Source: Sorghum bicolor
Taxonomy: Eukaryota > Streptophyta > Magnoliopsida > Poales > Poaceae
DNA: 64,000 nt
Direction: 5' to 3'
Assembly: GCF_000003195.3 (NCBI RefSeq)
Contig: NC_012873.2
Coordinates: forward strand, 21,230,347 to 21,294,346
This document shows positions 1 to 13,195 of the stretch, one piece after another (positions within the stretch are counted from its first letter, which is position 1; every line of letters starts with the position of its first letter). The notes under the pieces were generated by a model. The model ran no database searches, was not told where the DNA came from, and saw only the letters and a list, made by a program, of their open reading frames with translations. A program made the position numbers and the translations under genes.

Positions 1-360
1 AGGTGGGCTGAAGCCAGGCACTGGGCCGATGCAAGGAAGAAAGGGGAAAGGGGGCAGGCAGGCCGTGGGGGGGAAAGAGAAATGGGCCGAGCCCAAGGGA
101 GGGAGAGAGGAAATCCTTTTCCATTTTCTGAATTCATATTTTGCTCAAAACTTTTCAAAAGAATTTCTAAAACCAATTTGAAAAGAAAGAGCTTCACTCA
201 ACAAAGTACATGCAGCAGCATGAATGCACATACATGTTTCTAGACCTTATAGTGGATTTTATTTCAATAAAAATTATTTTCTTACTATTTCTCAGTGCTC
301 ACATCAAATATTTAATTCAATTAGCCTATTTGGAAAAAGTGAAATTTTTAGGGTGTTACA
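1..360 (-). mobile_element. LTR fragment H (5' end of an LTR retrotransposon cut by the window edge)
   Basis: On the minus strand this segment begins TGTAACACCC at 360, the terminus of a common class of large plant gypsy LTRs; solo LTR G at 24146 begins the same way. The first 120 bases are purine- and G-rich, the remainder AT-rich. The boundary is sharp: the reverse transcriptase frame of the neighbouring element stops matching exactly at 360. No second LTR or target duplication can be seen because the element runs off the window. Confidence 0.7.
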
Positions 361-2215
361 AACTTGCACAGGACTTACCCACTCACTATGCGGTACAGTA
401 TATATAATCCCCGCATGCAAAAGCTTTAAGACCACTTTCTTTACTACTTCTCTCATCGTATTCCGGAGTCTGCGCTGAGGCTCTCTTGAAGGTATAATTT
501 TTGGATTCGTTGGGATGCAATGAGTGCAAAGGATAGGGCTAATCCCTCTTAGGTCTTGGAGTGAATAACCAAAAGCAGCACGGTGTTTTTCTAGAACAGT
601 TATTAGTGTATAAGTCTCCTCATCTGAGAATTTATCACTTATAATCACAGGATATTTTTTATCATTATTTAGAAAAACATATTTAAGTCCAGAAGGTAGT
701 GGTTTAAGCTCAATAGGAGGTTTAAGTGGCTCTAGTAATTCATCAAGAGGTTTAGGATCAATAGGATCCTCTTCCTCTTCATCGAAGAAGAACTAGGTAT
801 CATCCTCTAAATCAGGTTGACTAAAATTATCGAATTAGGATGTCTTAACCTCTTCTATTGGATCTAATTCAGGAAGGGTTTCTGCTTTAACTTTTACTAC
901 ATGTGTTATAAGTATTGAAAAACTAAATCCTTTCCTAAATTTAATGTCTAATTTACCATTGTGACCTTCTTGAAGAAGTTTTATTATGGGTACTCCAATC
1001 ATTACATTAAAATCCCACACATCAAATATATAGAAATTTAGCAAAATGCGGGAATCATTAATAACAATAGGAAGTGCACTCAAAACTCCTAAGCTAGTAA
1101 TAATGTGTCATGAACAATTCTTTAATAATTTGTTTGTAGGAATTAATGGTATGTCTCTCAAAAATTCTTTAGCAAAAGTATATGACATAATGTTGACTCC
1201 TACAACTGGGTTGTATAAAGCTTCAAAAGGATATAAATCTACTTGCAACTTTATAGCAACTGAGGGTGAATTAAAACGAATTAGTTCAGGGGATTGCTCA
1301 GATTCTATTAACCAATCATCACCCAAAATAAAGATTAATTCCCTTATAGTTTCTCTAAGAAATTTTAAATCATCAGGATGTGAGAAATTAGGACTAAAAT
1401 CCCTAGATTGTTGGGGTTGAATAATCTTACGATAAAATGTAGTGTTACCATAATTATCAAAAAAATCATTCTCAATTTCAAACATCAATTCAGAATTTGG
1501 AGTTATCTCCGTCCCATTAGCTAATTCAACTATAGATTGAGATGAATCAGGTAAAAGTTTATTTTCAGCTAACAAAGATTTTTCTTCTAACAACTCTTCT
1601 TTTTCTTCAGGGAGATCATTTAAAATGTTAGTCAGAATAGTTTTAGCATGATCAACAGTAATATGCATAAATGCTACTCTCGAGGCCAAATTAAGGTATT
1701 CTTGATTTCTATTATTAAGGCCTAAAAGGAATTGTTGTAAAAGCATGGGTTCTGGTAAAGAAAGATTAGGTCCAGAATTTACAAAGCCATCAAAACGATC
1801 CCAAACCTTGTCTAGCAATTCATTGTCTAATTGTTTGAGTCCTATAATTTCAAACCGAAGTTTAGCGACCATTTCTACTAGGAAGAATTTAAGGCAAAAG
1901 TCTTTTTGTAATATATCCTAGTCTACTTGACTATTCCCATGGCAATTATACCATTACTTAGCTCGACCCATTAATGAAAATGGAATGAGTTTCCATCTTA
2001 AAATTTCATCGGCCATGCCCTTAATACTCGGACGCGAACATATCTTCTCAAAATCACCTAAGTGGGAATATGGGTTTTCGCTAAAATTACCAGAAAAAAT
2101 ATGTTCTTGAACTAATTTGATTAGTCTCGTGCGTAGCTCATAGCCAGATGATGTGATAGGTTTAGAAGATTCTTTTGGCTGGACGTACGATCCTCATGGT
2201 GCTCCAGTTGAGATT
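361..2215 (-). pseudogene. Decayed Ty3/gypsy gag-protease-RT, Athila-like (element 1)
   Basis: Reading the minus strand, about 2215-1300 encodes a retrotransposon gag (an ENPYSHLGDF-type motif, then WKLIPFSL), 1250-835 a retropepsin-like region (YNPVVGVNIMS, then a VMIGVPIIKLL stretch), and 648-361 the start of reverse transcriptase, ending at SEWVSPVQV where LTR H interrupts it. Several in-frame stops and frame changes lie in the gag (between 1872 and 2215) and between the protease and RT pieces, so it cannot make a working polyprotein. The RT segment with its GISP motif resembles Athila-type elements. The same gag family occurs in element B at 24.8-25.6 kb. RNase H and integrase would lie left of the window. 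Confidence 0.75.
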
Positions 2216-2294
2216 CAATTTCCATATTTTATGTTTTTTTAAACAAAAGGATAACTATAGACTTAGATAGACTAATGTCAAAATCAGAAATGCT

Positions 2295-3514
2295 TGTTGG
2301 TATAAATTAACTGTACCCTAATAATGATTATAATCAGATTATCCGCAAGCGCACAAATATATACTGATCAGCACTTCACCAAGATCAACCTGGTTCTAAT
2401 ATCGAACCCAAAGGAACAGTAGGTGATTTATGACCTAGCCTATAATTCTTAATCTAAGGGGGATACAATCAATCTAGAAAACTATTGAGAATGAGGAAAT
2501 AACTAATGTACTCTGGTTTCAATAACCGGTAAACTTTGTATTGTATCGTCTTATCGGACAAGTAACCCGAATAGGAGAAGAAACAGAGTAATCTCCAATC
2601 AGGCACCTATAAGCCTATTGATCCTATTAACGGGAAGTGGACTACAGAGGAATCAACATATCTATAAAGTCACCTACGCAAACTACCGCTGTCCGGCTGA
2701 TCAGGGGACATTCACAAGCAACCATAGCCCAGACACCACGTCTACGCTACGAATCACTACTCCGACCTAGGAGCTACCCAAATTGTAGTACTCAATATAA
2801 TATGAGTTGCAAACCAAAAAACGAATACAAACAAGTTGCTTACTTGAATTAGAATGGTAAATAGAAAAGTACCTCAGAACGCAGCTCCAGGCGAGGAAGC
2901 TAAATCTAGATGAATACAACTCCTGAGGAGGCTCCAACAGGTCCGGACTCCTCCGAATCTCTACTCCTCTACTTTAATCTCTTTAATCTCTATCTTGATT
3001 GCTAGCCTAGATCTAGTGGATCTCTATCTAATGCTCTGACTCTTCATCTCTTGATCTAGCCTCCTCCAGGGGTGTCTAGCCTTCTATTTATAGCTTGGTG
3101 GGATCGATACGTGCTATTGGATCAAACCGACTTAACAAGCAGCCAAGATGGCTCCTCCGAGGCGGTCGAGGAAGCTTCCGGAATGGGGGCCAAAACCCTA
3201 GCTATAGGGGGCCAGGCAGTGCTAGGGTGGGGCCGACCGGCCCCACCTTGTGGCCTCTGTCAGTCCCGTTACTTCTGGTGCCTTCTGGAGTATTCCGGAT
3301 CCCTCTGGTGTCATCCTCCATCGCGGATAGGTTTCGTGGTTGATTAGCACATAAATCCCTCTTTTCAGCTCCTTCTGAATTAATCCTTAAAAAATACTAA
3401 ATATGCAAAACTTGTGGAAACTATCAGTGATAATGATAACCCTATTCTTGTAGATATTCATATCTGGTGGAGAAATAAATGCTAACAAATTTTGTAAGTT
3501 AACAGGTGTCAACA
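2295..3514 (-). repeat. LTR of element 1 (5' LTR, minus orientation)
   Basis: Starts TGTTGG and ends GTGTCAACA on the plus strand, giving TG...CA ends, and lies just upstream of the gag in the element's own orientation. It contains the motif ATCCGCAAGCGCAC near its left end, shared with four other LTRs in the window, a minus-strand TATAAATA at 3085-3092, and a GC palindrome at 3226-3247. The primer binding site expected left of 2295 is too degraded to recognise. The right end abuts element A. Confidence 0.65.
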
Positions 3515-3539
3515 CCTTTCTTCTAACTTTCCAATCATA

Positions 3540-4604
3540 CAACATATATGTGCATCAGCTAACTCTTGATCCTTCCAAGACGTTGTTCAAGAACATGCTA
3601 GTGAAAAAGGACCTGAACTTCTGGATCCCCTGGAAGGCTTATCTTTCACCAGCAGTGATGATGACGTTGTCCCCATCCCAGGCAATATTCCAGAAGTTTT
3701 CTCAGGTAACACTACATAGTTGCCGATAAGATAAACTCTTTTCCGTAAACTAACTTATCTTTATGAATCCAGATCTCCAACTTCTTGAAGTCACTTCATC
3801 AGCTATTCCTAGCTCTACCATGGTCTCAGTGGAAAAGGTATGTCAAAACCACTTATTCTTATCTACTAATATCTTCTGATAAACACTAATCTGTTTACCT
3901 TGACACAGGAACAAGTTTCTTCACCTGATCTGCCATTATCCTTAGAGGAATATCTTGATGAAGAACCAATCCTAATCTTAGAAGATACACCTCCAACCAT
4001 ACCTGATCACATCAAAGCTCAATTGCAAAGACTAATTAACCATCTGGAGCTGAATATTTCAACCTTGATTCAGGATGCATCATCTATTAGAGAGATCTTC
4101 AACCAAATAATAAATGATCTCGCTTCCTTCTTGAAAGAAGTGATTCAGTCAGCTGCATTCTTGGAAGCTAATGGCCCTAAATTCTTCAATGCCGAATCTA
4201 GATTAACTGCTCGAGAAGCTTAGAAAAACTCAGCTACCGCCGAAGACCAATGCATCCAAGAAATCCTATCTGTTAAAAAGACAGTTGATCTCCTCAAAGA
4301 ATCCCCTGCCGAAATCAACAAGGATCTGGCTGCTCTTAATGAATAAAGGACACAACTATTAGCTCAGCTGAAGACTGTTGAAGATGCCATCAAACAGAAA
4401 GAAGAAGTTTTATCTCAAATCCCCGCATCTTTAGCCGATCAGAAAAAGAACATGACAACCTTGATGGCGAAGCTTGACAAAATCAAGCAAGACAAGAATG
4501 CCAAGATTCCTAGATCAGCTGAAGAAGACCAACAACAGATAGACGAAATAGATAGCATTAGGCTTTCAGCTTTAAATTCCATTAAGTCTGTTCTAAACAT
4601 GTAA
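3540..4604 (+). pseudogene. 3' exons of the antisense gene of element A (coiled-coil C-terminus)
   Basis: This is the plus-strand remnant of the extra gene that Tat-type element A carries opposite to its gag-pol. Three exons can be read: about 3585-3705, 3773-3837 and 3909-4604. They have a GTAACA donor after 3705, acceptor AG before 3773, GTATGT donor after 3837 and CACAG acceptor before 3909. Intron phases are 1 and 0, the same as at the corresponding positions in element E (44597/44674 and 44762/44835). The last exon encodes an acidic, then coiled-coil-forming protein with in-frame stops at 4221 and near 4344, ending at TAA 4602. The N-terminal half, expected to carry the plant-mobile-like domain, is missing because element 1 abuts here. 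Confidence 0.65.
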
Positions 4605-4964
4605 TTTGAACACTCTCCTTCATTTTATTTTGCATCATGTAATCTTTAGACATAACTTTTATTTACTTACACTCCTTTTCCTTTCAGTAATTATATACTT
4701 CTGTTAAAATCTTATCAGCAATGTTAACTGAATCTAAGAAAAGTAGAATCCCATCGACAAAGTTACCCGATCCACTACTCAGGCCTCCCACAAAGATGGT
4801 TAAGTTGATCAGCTAGGCTCTGCCATCCACGTCCCTAGGATTACGGAGACGTTTTAACTTTAGCTGATCCACTCACCCCAAATTCAAGGAACCGTCTTTG
4901 TGATAGTCGATCCACTTTCTTCAAGAGATTAACTGCATGCCACTTCACCTTCGACTTACCCCAT

Positions 4965-4972
4965 TATAAATA
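4965..4972 (+). promoter_or_regulatory. TATA box of the second antisense gene in element A
   Basis: TATAAATA follows a C-rich stretch and precedes a pyrimidine-rich leader and the coiled-coil ORF starting near 5100. It parallels the TATA box at 42110 that precedes the antisense gene of element E. The assignment rests on motif and position only. Confidence 0.45.
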
Positions 4973-5089
4973 ATACTAGAGCTTCAAGCGTAAAAGTCAC
5001 ACAGTCAGACTTGCATCTTCATCCTTTCGATCTCCAAACCTCCTGCCTTCTCTCCCAGAAACCCTAAGCTTCCAAACAACGGCGGACAA

Positions 5090-5979
5090 TAGAGGCAAGC
5101 GTCCGGCATTGCCTTCCTCATATGAGGACGTGAACTCTGCTCAGCATAGGCATCTGGATAGGTATTCTAACTAATGCAGTTCTTCAGTTAGTGTCATCTT
5201 GATCAACTATTCATTCTTTGTTCTTCTTGTAGCGCTACCCCCAAGTTAATATTGGGGCAGGCCCGAGCCATCCTGCTCCAGCTGCATCAACATCCTCTTT
5301 GCCCCCGACAGCAGTGGCCTTTGAGGAAGCTGCTGCAAGCCAGGCAGCCGAGGCGAGCCAGGCAGGCTCAGAGCTAGTTGGCGACAAAGATGCCGCTGAC
5401 TACGACGCTGTCTTCGGGCACGAAGACGCTGTCTTCCGAGGAGTGCAAGAGGTTCCACCGCTTCCAGGAGCAGCTCAATGCTTTGGAGGCGGTGTTATCT
5501 AACACCAAGGGATCCTTGGCCGAAATCAAGGAACAGTTAGCAGAGTCTGACTCTACAGTCGTCAGTAAGTTCATTCTCTCTGCATCTTTTCAATAGATTG
5601 ACTAATCTGCTGATACATCTGTTTGTCGATCACAGGGTTGCAGGAGCAGTTCAACACCCTCTCCCCCGCCATCTCTGTGGTCACCGGGATGGTGAACGTG
5701 CGCGGGGAGACCCTGGTGGAGCGCCTCTAGGACGTGCCTGATCGCATCCGGGAGATCATGCTCCATGGCGTCCGCTTAGGAGCAGCAGGCACGTTGGCAG
5801 CTGCCTAGCTCCGCCACTGAGCCCAGCTCTCAAAGCACCTTGCTCTGAACTTTGTCGAAGAATGCAACGACGAAGATTTTGATGAGCTGGTGGAGGAGTT
5901 CACCCGCTGTGCCGGTGCAATGGTACAGGTGTCATCATCAATAGACATCATTAGCCGTGTCTTCGACGATGAGGATTAG
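5090..5979 (+). pseudogene. Second antisense coiled-coil gene of element A, decayed
   Basis: Plus-strand exons can be read at about 5380-5566 (motif SSEECKRFHRFQEQLNALEA, strong heptad pattern) and 5636-5979, joined by an intron with a GTAAGT donor and CACAG acceptor. Earlier small exons between 5090 and 5370 are likely but uncertain. The C-terminal part (FVEECNDEDFDELVEEF) ends at TAG 5977 and resembles coiled-coil tails of proteins annotated in grasses as gypsy-type transposon proteins. In-frame stops interrupt the second exon (near 5728 and 5806). It sits between the first antisense remnant and the end of pol at 6332, so element A had two antisense coiled-coil segments where E has one. Function unknown. 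Confidence 0.5.
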
Positions 5980-6331
5980 TTTTAGTTTTTTATTTTTAAA
6001 TCAATGTAAAAACTCCTCTAGATGAATCAAGAACACTGCCCTTGAGGCAGTTTATCCCATTTTGTTTTGATGATCCACTTGTCCTTGCTTTTTCTATGAC
6101 ATTATCCATCGAGGCAATTCTTAACATAATCCTATATGAACAAAAACTTTTCATGATTTTTTGTGCTAAAGTGAAATCTGTGATATCGGCTGTGAAATTA
6201 CAGTTCTGAACACTTCAACAAAATAGACACTGCATAAATCTCTTTAACTGTCCAAAACTCCTAATTTTAAAGATGAAGGCAATACTCACTGTATTGGCTA
6301 TCAAAAAGACTTCTTTGTGCAACTTGATCGA

Positions 6332-9300
6332 CTAAAGCAAATCAACCCAGACACTAGGGTAATACTTCTTAAAATATTTTCCATTAATAGCTCTAGAATA
6401 CTCTTCTCCTCCCAAAATTTCATAAAAGTAAGCATTTCTAGGAGCAACCCTAGTAATCCGATATGGTCCTTCCCAATTAGGTGACCACTTGCCGAATTTG
6501 CTATCCTTAGATCCAATCGGCAAAATTACCTTCCAAACTAGTTCACCTTCATTGAATTTTGATTTTATTACCTCTAATATTTTCTAAAGCCATTAGCCGA
6601 TGAAAATTCAAATCATCCAAATTGTCTAACATAAGATTCTAGTAATCAGTGGCTATCAATTAGTCTTGTGGTGATATCCTTAGAGATCCTAGATTGATTT
6701 CCCATGGCAACATTGCTTCATGTCCATAAACCAATTCATAAGGTGAGCATTTAGTCGACCCACGACAATCCATCCTATAAGACTAGAGAGTTTCACTAAG
6801 TATTGAATGCCACTTCTTTGGATTTTCTCTAATCTTTTAATTTAAAATCTTAATAAGAATCTAATTAGAGGCTTCTCCTTGTCTATTAGCTTGGGCACAA
6901 TAAGGAGATGAGTTAATCAACTTAAAACCTGTATTGGTAGTGAAGTCTTCAAACTCTTTAGATGTAGACATCTTCCCTTGATCAGTTGTAATGGACTGAG
7001 GAACTCCAAATCTGTAAATAATATTTTCTCGGATGAACTCAATTACATTAGCTGATGATGCTACCTTTAAAGGAATAGCTTCCACCCATTTAGTAAAATA
7101 ATCTGTTGCCACCAATACAAATTTAAGCCCTTTACTTGATGATGGAAATATTTGGCCGATTAAATCTATTCACCAACCTCTCAACGGTCATGGTTTCACA
7201 GTAGGATTCATAGCCGATGCTAGAGATATTTGAATATTGCCAAACCTTTGACATTCTTGACATCCTTTATAATATTTGAAACAATCCTCCAACATTGTCG
7301 GCTAAAAATAACCTACTCTTCTTATCATCCACTTCATCTTTTGAGCAGATTTATGGGCACCACAAACTCCTTCATGAATCTCTCCCATCAAGACTTTAGC
7401 TTCTTCTTGGTTGAGACACTTAAGGAGCACGCCATCAACTCTCTTATGATATAGCTGATTATTAAGAAGAACAAATTTAAGAGCCTTGTACCTCAATTTT
7501 CTGGACACTTGTCGTGATGGATTTCTCAAATACTCGATAATATCCTTCCTCCAATCTTCATCAGCAACAACCTCATCGGCTAAAATTTCAACGATTTGCC
7601 GATATCCAGAAACACTTTAAGCTAGGTGATTAGCTTCCTGGTTCTAATTCCTAGGGACATGTTTCATAATAACAGAAGAAAAAGGATTAAGAAGCTCTTG
7701 ACATTCTTCATAATATTTCCTTAGGACATCATCTTTGCATTAATATAGACCGAGTAATTGGTTAATTACTAATTGAGAATCACCAAAAACTTTAATATTC
7801 TCGGCCTTTACTTCATGTAGAAGTTGAATACCTTTAAGAATGGCTTCATACTCTTCTTGATTATTAGTAGATGTCAGTTTTATAGGAATAGCATATTCAA
7901 AACTCATCCCTTGTCGAGAAATCAAAACAATACCGATACCCCCTCCTTGCTTACACGTAGACCCCTCAAAGAATAAAGCCAAAGGGGTTAAGTCCAACAA
8001 TATTACTTCCACTTCTCGATGATGAGTAATGAAATTAGTTATAGCTTGACCTTTAACTGCCTTAGCTAATTCATATCTCAGACCAAATTTTGATAATGCA
8101 AGAATCCACTTACCAATCCTCCCATTCAAAATAGGCATAGATAGCATATGTTTGATTACATCAAACTTGGACACCACCGTGTACTCCGGAGACAACAAAT
8201 AATGCTGAAGTTTAGTGCATGAAAAATACAAACATAAACATATCTTTTCAATGGGATAATATCTAGTTTCTAGATCTAACAATCTTCTACTTAAATAGAA
8301 GGTAACTCTCTCTTTTCCTTCAACTTCTTGCATTAAGGCCGATCCAATAGTATGACCGGCTGCTATGTACAACTTAAAAGGCTTTTCCTTCTAGGATGGA
8401 CTAAAACTGGTGGAGACTTCATGTACTCCTTAATTCTTCAAATGCCTTTTGTTGTTCATTCTCCCACTTGAATTCTTGATCACTCTTTAATTTCAACAAT
8501 GCGGAGAACGGCAAAATCTTAGCTGATAAGTTTGAAATAAACCTCCTAACAAAATTTAATTTGCCAATCAAAGATTGCAACTCAGTTTTTAAAGTTGGAG
8601 GTACTGTCTTACTAATTGCCTCGAAACTCTTCTATCCAACTTCAATCCCTTTTTCATGTACCACGAAACCCAAGAACTGCCCTGCTGATACTCCAAAGGC
8701 ACACTTATGTGGATTCATCCTCAATCCATGCTTTCTAGCACACATAAGAGTTTTCTTGAGATCTTCCAAATATTCTTGATAACCCTTGGATTTCACAACT
8801 ACATCATCTATATAAATTTCAACAATCTTGCCGATGAACTCATGAATGATAATTCATTGCTCTTTGATAAGTTGCACCGGCATTCTTGAGTCCAAAAGTC
8901 ATAACTACCCATTCATATAAACCCAATGCACCAGGAAATCTAAAAGTAGTCTTATGAATATCTTCTTCTGCCATGAATATCTGATTATACCCAGCATTAC
9001 CATCCATAAAACTGATTACTTTGTGTCCTGCTGCTGCATCGACTAACATATCTGCAATAGGCATAGGATAACTATCCATAGGGGTAGCATTATTCAAATC
9101 TCTAAAATCAATGCAGACTCTTACTTTACCATTTTTCTTATACATAGGAACCACACTGGAAATCCATTCAGCATATCGACACTGCCTAATGAATTTTGCT
9201 TCATATAATCGAGAGATTTTTGCTTTAACATCGGCCATTACCTTTAGTTTAATCCTTCTCGGAGCTTGCTTAAAGGGTCAATACCAGGTTTAATTGGCAG

Positions 9301-11700
9301 CCGAAGTTCAACTAACTTTCAATCAAGACCAGGCATTTCATAATACTCCCAAGCAAAACAATCTTTATATTCTTTCAACAAAGCTACTAATTCTTGTTTA
9401 TACTCAGGATCCAATTTAGCACTTACATATGTCGGCCTAGGCTTATCACCATCACCTATATCTACTGCCTCTAGTTCATCGGCTGACATAAATCCTTTGC
9501 CCATCTTGCCTTCATCTTCATTTAAAGCTCTGAGAGCCGACTGCTTCTATCGGCTGTTGATTATTATCAAACACTTTGATGACATATCCTTCATAGACTT
9601 TCCCAGAAAAACTCTCCATGCCTTCAAAATTCCACTCATCTATTCCAGCATAAGAAATACTAATAGAAGAATTAGCTGGAACTACTTCTACATCATCCCC
9701 AATCCAATGATTAAACTCTGATGCATGGTAGATAGGATACAACAATTAGCATGGATCCAATCTCTTCCTAAGAGCAAACTATATGTGCCTTTAGCATCAA
9801 CCACAAAGAATGTAGTAGGAAAGCTATTACTACCAACTGTTCATTCGACACATATAGCACCTTTGGTTACTAAAATGTTGCCACTAAAATCTATCAATGT
9901 CATATCGGTTGGACATAAATCTTCTGTCCTTTTACTGAGCTTTCTAAATGTAGAATATGGCATTAGATTGACAACTGCACCTCCATCGACTAACATCTTG
10001 GTCAATGGCTTCCCATCAATAATTCCTTTGAGATACAATGCCTTTAAATGCAAATGTTTTTCAGGTTTCTCAAAGGTTGCACTCTCTGCTTGAAAAACCC
10101 ACTGAGCCATAGCTATCTCCTCATCTGATTCTACCGCATCATCATTGGCTCTAAATTCAGCAGGAAACATAAAGATAGCAGAAATTTCAGCTGGTGCCTT
10201 ACCTTTCCTTTTATCAACTATCTGTTTAACTTGCCATACTTTACGCCTCTTTTGATGTTATCATCATTTCTTAGACATTGAACCCTCTTTTTCTGCCTTC
10301 TGGTAAGTCCACTTGGGCACCACTAATTTTTCTGCTAGACATATTCTTAATCAACTATTTCTTGATCAGCTATTTCTGTCAAGAGCCAATCCTGAATATT
10401 CTCTATTTTTACACGCCGACTTGTTCTTTCAAAATTCAATCTTTCATGTACAGGTCGACGGTTGACCTTTGCCTGACGATATTCCCGATACTGATCACTA
10501 CACTTAGGACACTTATTGAGAGTCGGCAACTTTAGGCCTTCATTTCAGCAATGTTGAAAGAAAGGACAGTTCCAATGATACTCATTTTCTTCTTGAATTC
10601 TCCTTCTTTCATATTCCTGTTGATACCTCCAATAATCTCTTTCTTGACGCATTTGTTCTTTTTCTTTCTGCCTTTGCCATTTATTCAATAAAATTTTAAC
10701 AGTAGGACATCTACGCATCTCACCATTTTTTGAGGTTTTTGGAATATCTGATCGACTAATTTGTTGATCATATTTCTCTTTCATCTTTTGATAGTTAGCA
10801 GCTGATATTTGTCTTGTAGAGTCTACTGCTTTAGTTTCATTAGCTCTCTCAGAAGTAATTACCTTGAACTTCCCCTTTGGAAAATAGGAAGCAACTATAT
10901 TTGCTGGGAGGGGATGTCCTTCTATACCCATACCACCTTTAGCTTTCTCTAGCCCAATCTTTCCCTTTGTTGATAGCTTGTTGGATAATATCTAAAAATT
11001 TTACAACCATTGGTGTTATGAGTATTAGAATTATTGTATTTACAATACCTTTTCTTCTTAAGCTCTTCAGCCGAAGGGATCCTATGATTTCCTGTCAGCT
11101 TAATTTGCCCTTTCTCCAACCAATAATCAAAGATTTTGTCGGCCTTTGGGATGTCAAAGTTGAATTTCTTCTTTTCTTCTTCTGATGACTTATTCTTGGC
11201 CCATGGAATATACCGAGAATATTTCCACACCCAATACATAGTAGCTACCTCATCATTTTCAACATCCTCATCAGTGCTATCGACTAATTCTGGGTCAGAC
11301 TTATAGCCGACATTGCCTACCTTCTGAGGCCTATCAAAGCATGCATACTTAAACTGAGTTTCCATACTAGATAATTTTCTGGCCAAAGCAGCTAAATTGG
11401 GACAATCAAATCCAATCTTCTATCTAATAGCTAGTATTAGCCCTAAAATTGCAATGCTAACCAACTCAACTTCTGAAAGTGTTAAAGTATACCATTGATT
11501 CCTGACTTCTTTAAACCTCAGTAGATAATGAAGTGTAGACTCATTGTTCATTTGTCTCACATCGAATAAATCTATAATACCCTTTTCCATAACTCCTGAA
11601 TCAAAGTAGTGATGGAACTTGGTTTCCAGATCTTCCCATCCTTCGATAGAATTATGTGGCAGAGATGCAAACCATGAGAATGTCGGTTGTTGACTCTTCT
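6332..11700 (-). pseudogene. Tat-lineage Ty3/gypsy gag-pol, degenerate (element A)
   Basis: Minus-strand pieces occur in normal order: gag core 11845-11420 (TFSWFASLPHNS), gag zinc region 11386-10949 (YCKYNNSNTHNTNGC), linker 10931-10347, retropepsin 10170-9841 (LVDGGAVVNLMP), linker 9745-9319, reverse transcriptase 9238-8840, first and second RNase H around 8372-7740 (FEGSTCKQGGGIG marks the second), integrase zinc domain 7529-7302, integrase core 7115-6861 (TDQGKM) and C-terminus 6523-6332. Stops and indels separate almost every piece. The order and two RNase H domains are the Tat-lineage hallmark, and the proteins parallel element E throughout. The gag N-terminus is missing: at about 11,700 the frame runs into LTR C. 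Confidence 0.85.
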
Positions 11701-11750
11701 TAGCGTCACTACCTAGGATTGTCAGTCCTTGGCATAGCACTAGAAATGCT

Positions 11751-13195
11751 TGTGTGACACCAGAAGTGGCAAACGGTTTTACCGCAAGCGGACGGTGGTC
11801 AATGCAGCACTTCACCAGGAGTATTCCAGGTATCATATTTTCCACGGGGAACGAGAAGTGAATTAACTAGACCAATTGAGTCGTTGGATGATGATCAAAG
11901 GGCTTAGGATTGGGTGGAGAGGTATTTATAGTATTTGGCTTCTGGCTAAGCTATCCTAAGTATACTTGAGAGTTAACTCCCTTCCTACTGTGGCCGATAG
12001 GTGAAAAAGGTGTGGCGAAACACTTCCCTAGGCAGCTTCCATGCAGGCCAACTATTATTTGCAACTTTCCTAACAACACATTGAAGAGAACTCCTAATGT
12101 CCAGCAGAGGCCTATCACGCTTCGCTGTTGGTGTTCTTCAGGTGCGATAAGAAGTCCACAAGGGTAGACTTAGTCTAGACACCACGTCTACACTAATTCT
12201 ATTACTCTAGACCCAGCTAAGGTTTTGAGTACTTCACACAAGGCAAAGCAATGTGCCAGTAGGCCGGTTCTATACTTAAAATAAACTAAGACAGAAAGTA
12301 AATACTAGAAGTACTCAAATGAAAGGCAACTAGAAAGAATACTTACTAGAAGACAAGCATCCGCTGAGGCGCTCGTGGAAGAATACTCCCGACAAGCTGG
12401 GACTCCTTCTTAGGGAACTTCTCACTCTCTTCCCTCTATTCTCATACTAGCTAAGAGTAGCTCTTCCTAAGATACATCATGATTAACTAGGCTCTCTAAG
12501 GGGGTATTTATAGGGGGAGATGGAGTAGGGGCTACTCCAGCGCCACGTCAGCGATCCGCGTGACCTCCCGCATGCACCGTTGGATAAACTGACCTTGGAA
12601 CTACCATATGATCAACGGTTGGGGATTTCCATCACATGTTCATCATGGGGACGTTGGTGGGAGTGAACTGACTCAAGATGGGGCCCACATGTCGGTCGGT
12701 TGACCTACCTAATGACAGGTGGGATAGGTGTTGTCTTCTAGAAGGAACCCCATGTCGGTTTGTGCAAACCTAGTGGCTGGATGGCCCCATAGTGGGGTCG
12801 GTCGACCCCACTTTGGTAGAACCAAAGGTTCATCTTCTGCAGGTGACTTCCTGGTGAAATTCTGAGCATAGTGGTGGTGCTGGGCCCACAAAAGTAGGGT
12901 CGGCCGACCCCATTAATATGCCCATCTTTTGCACATTGTCTCCAGAAGCTCTGAGATTGATGGATGTGAAGTTGGTTTTCCAATTGGCCATTCTGGGGTG
13001 GTAGTCCAACCTTCATATAGAGCTTTTTAACCCTGAAAAGTAGTTGATTGCACACCTGCATCCAAACGATGACATGTACATGTGGAACCAGGTTATTTGT
13101 ACCTAAGTCACTATGTGTTTGGTGATTTTCTTCTAGAAAGAATGTATTGTTGACAGTTTTGACGGGGTAAAAATAGGGCTTATCTACTGTCAACA
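11751..13195 (-). repeat. LTR C, minus orientation
   Basis: Starts TGTGTGACACC and ends CTGTCAACA on the plus strand, about 1445 bp. A minus-strand TATA (TATAAATACC type) lies near 12511, two GC palindromes at 12792-12811 and 12897-12911, and the CCGCAAGCG motif at 11781. To its left at about 11722-11742 is a degraded tRNA-Asp-like primer site followed by AGAAATGCT, as in element B. To its right AGAACCCCCATAG reads as a polypurine tract on the minus strand. The LTR therefore has internal-type sequence on both sides and no target duplication. Confidence 0.6.
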
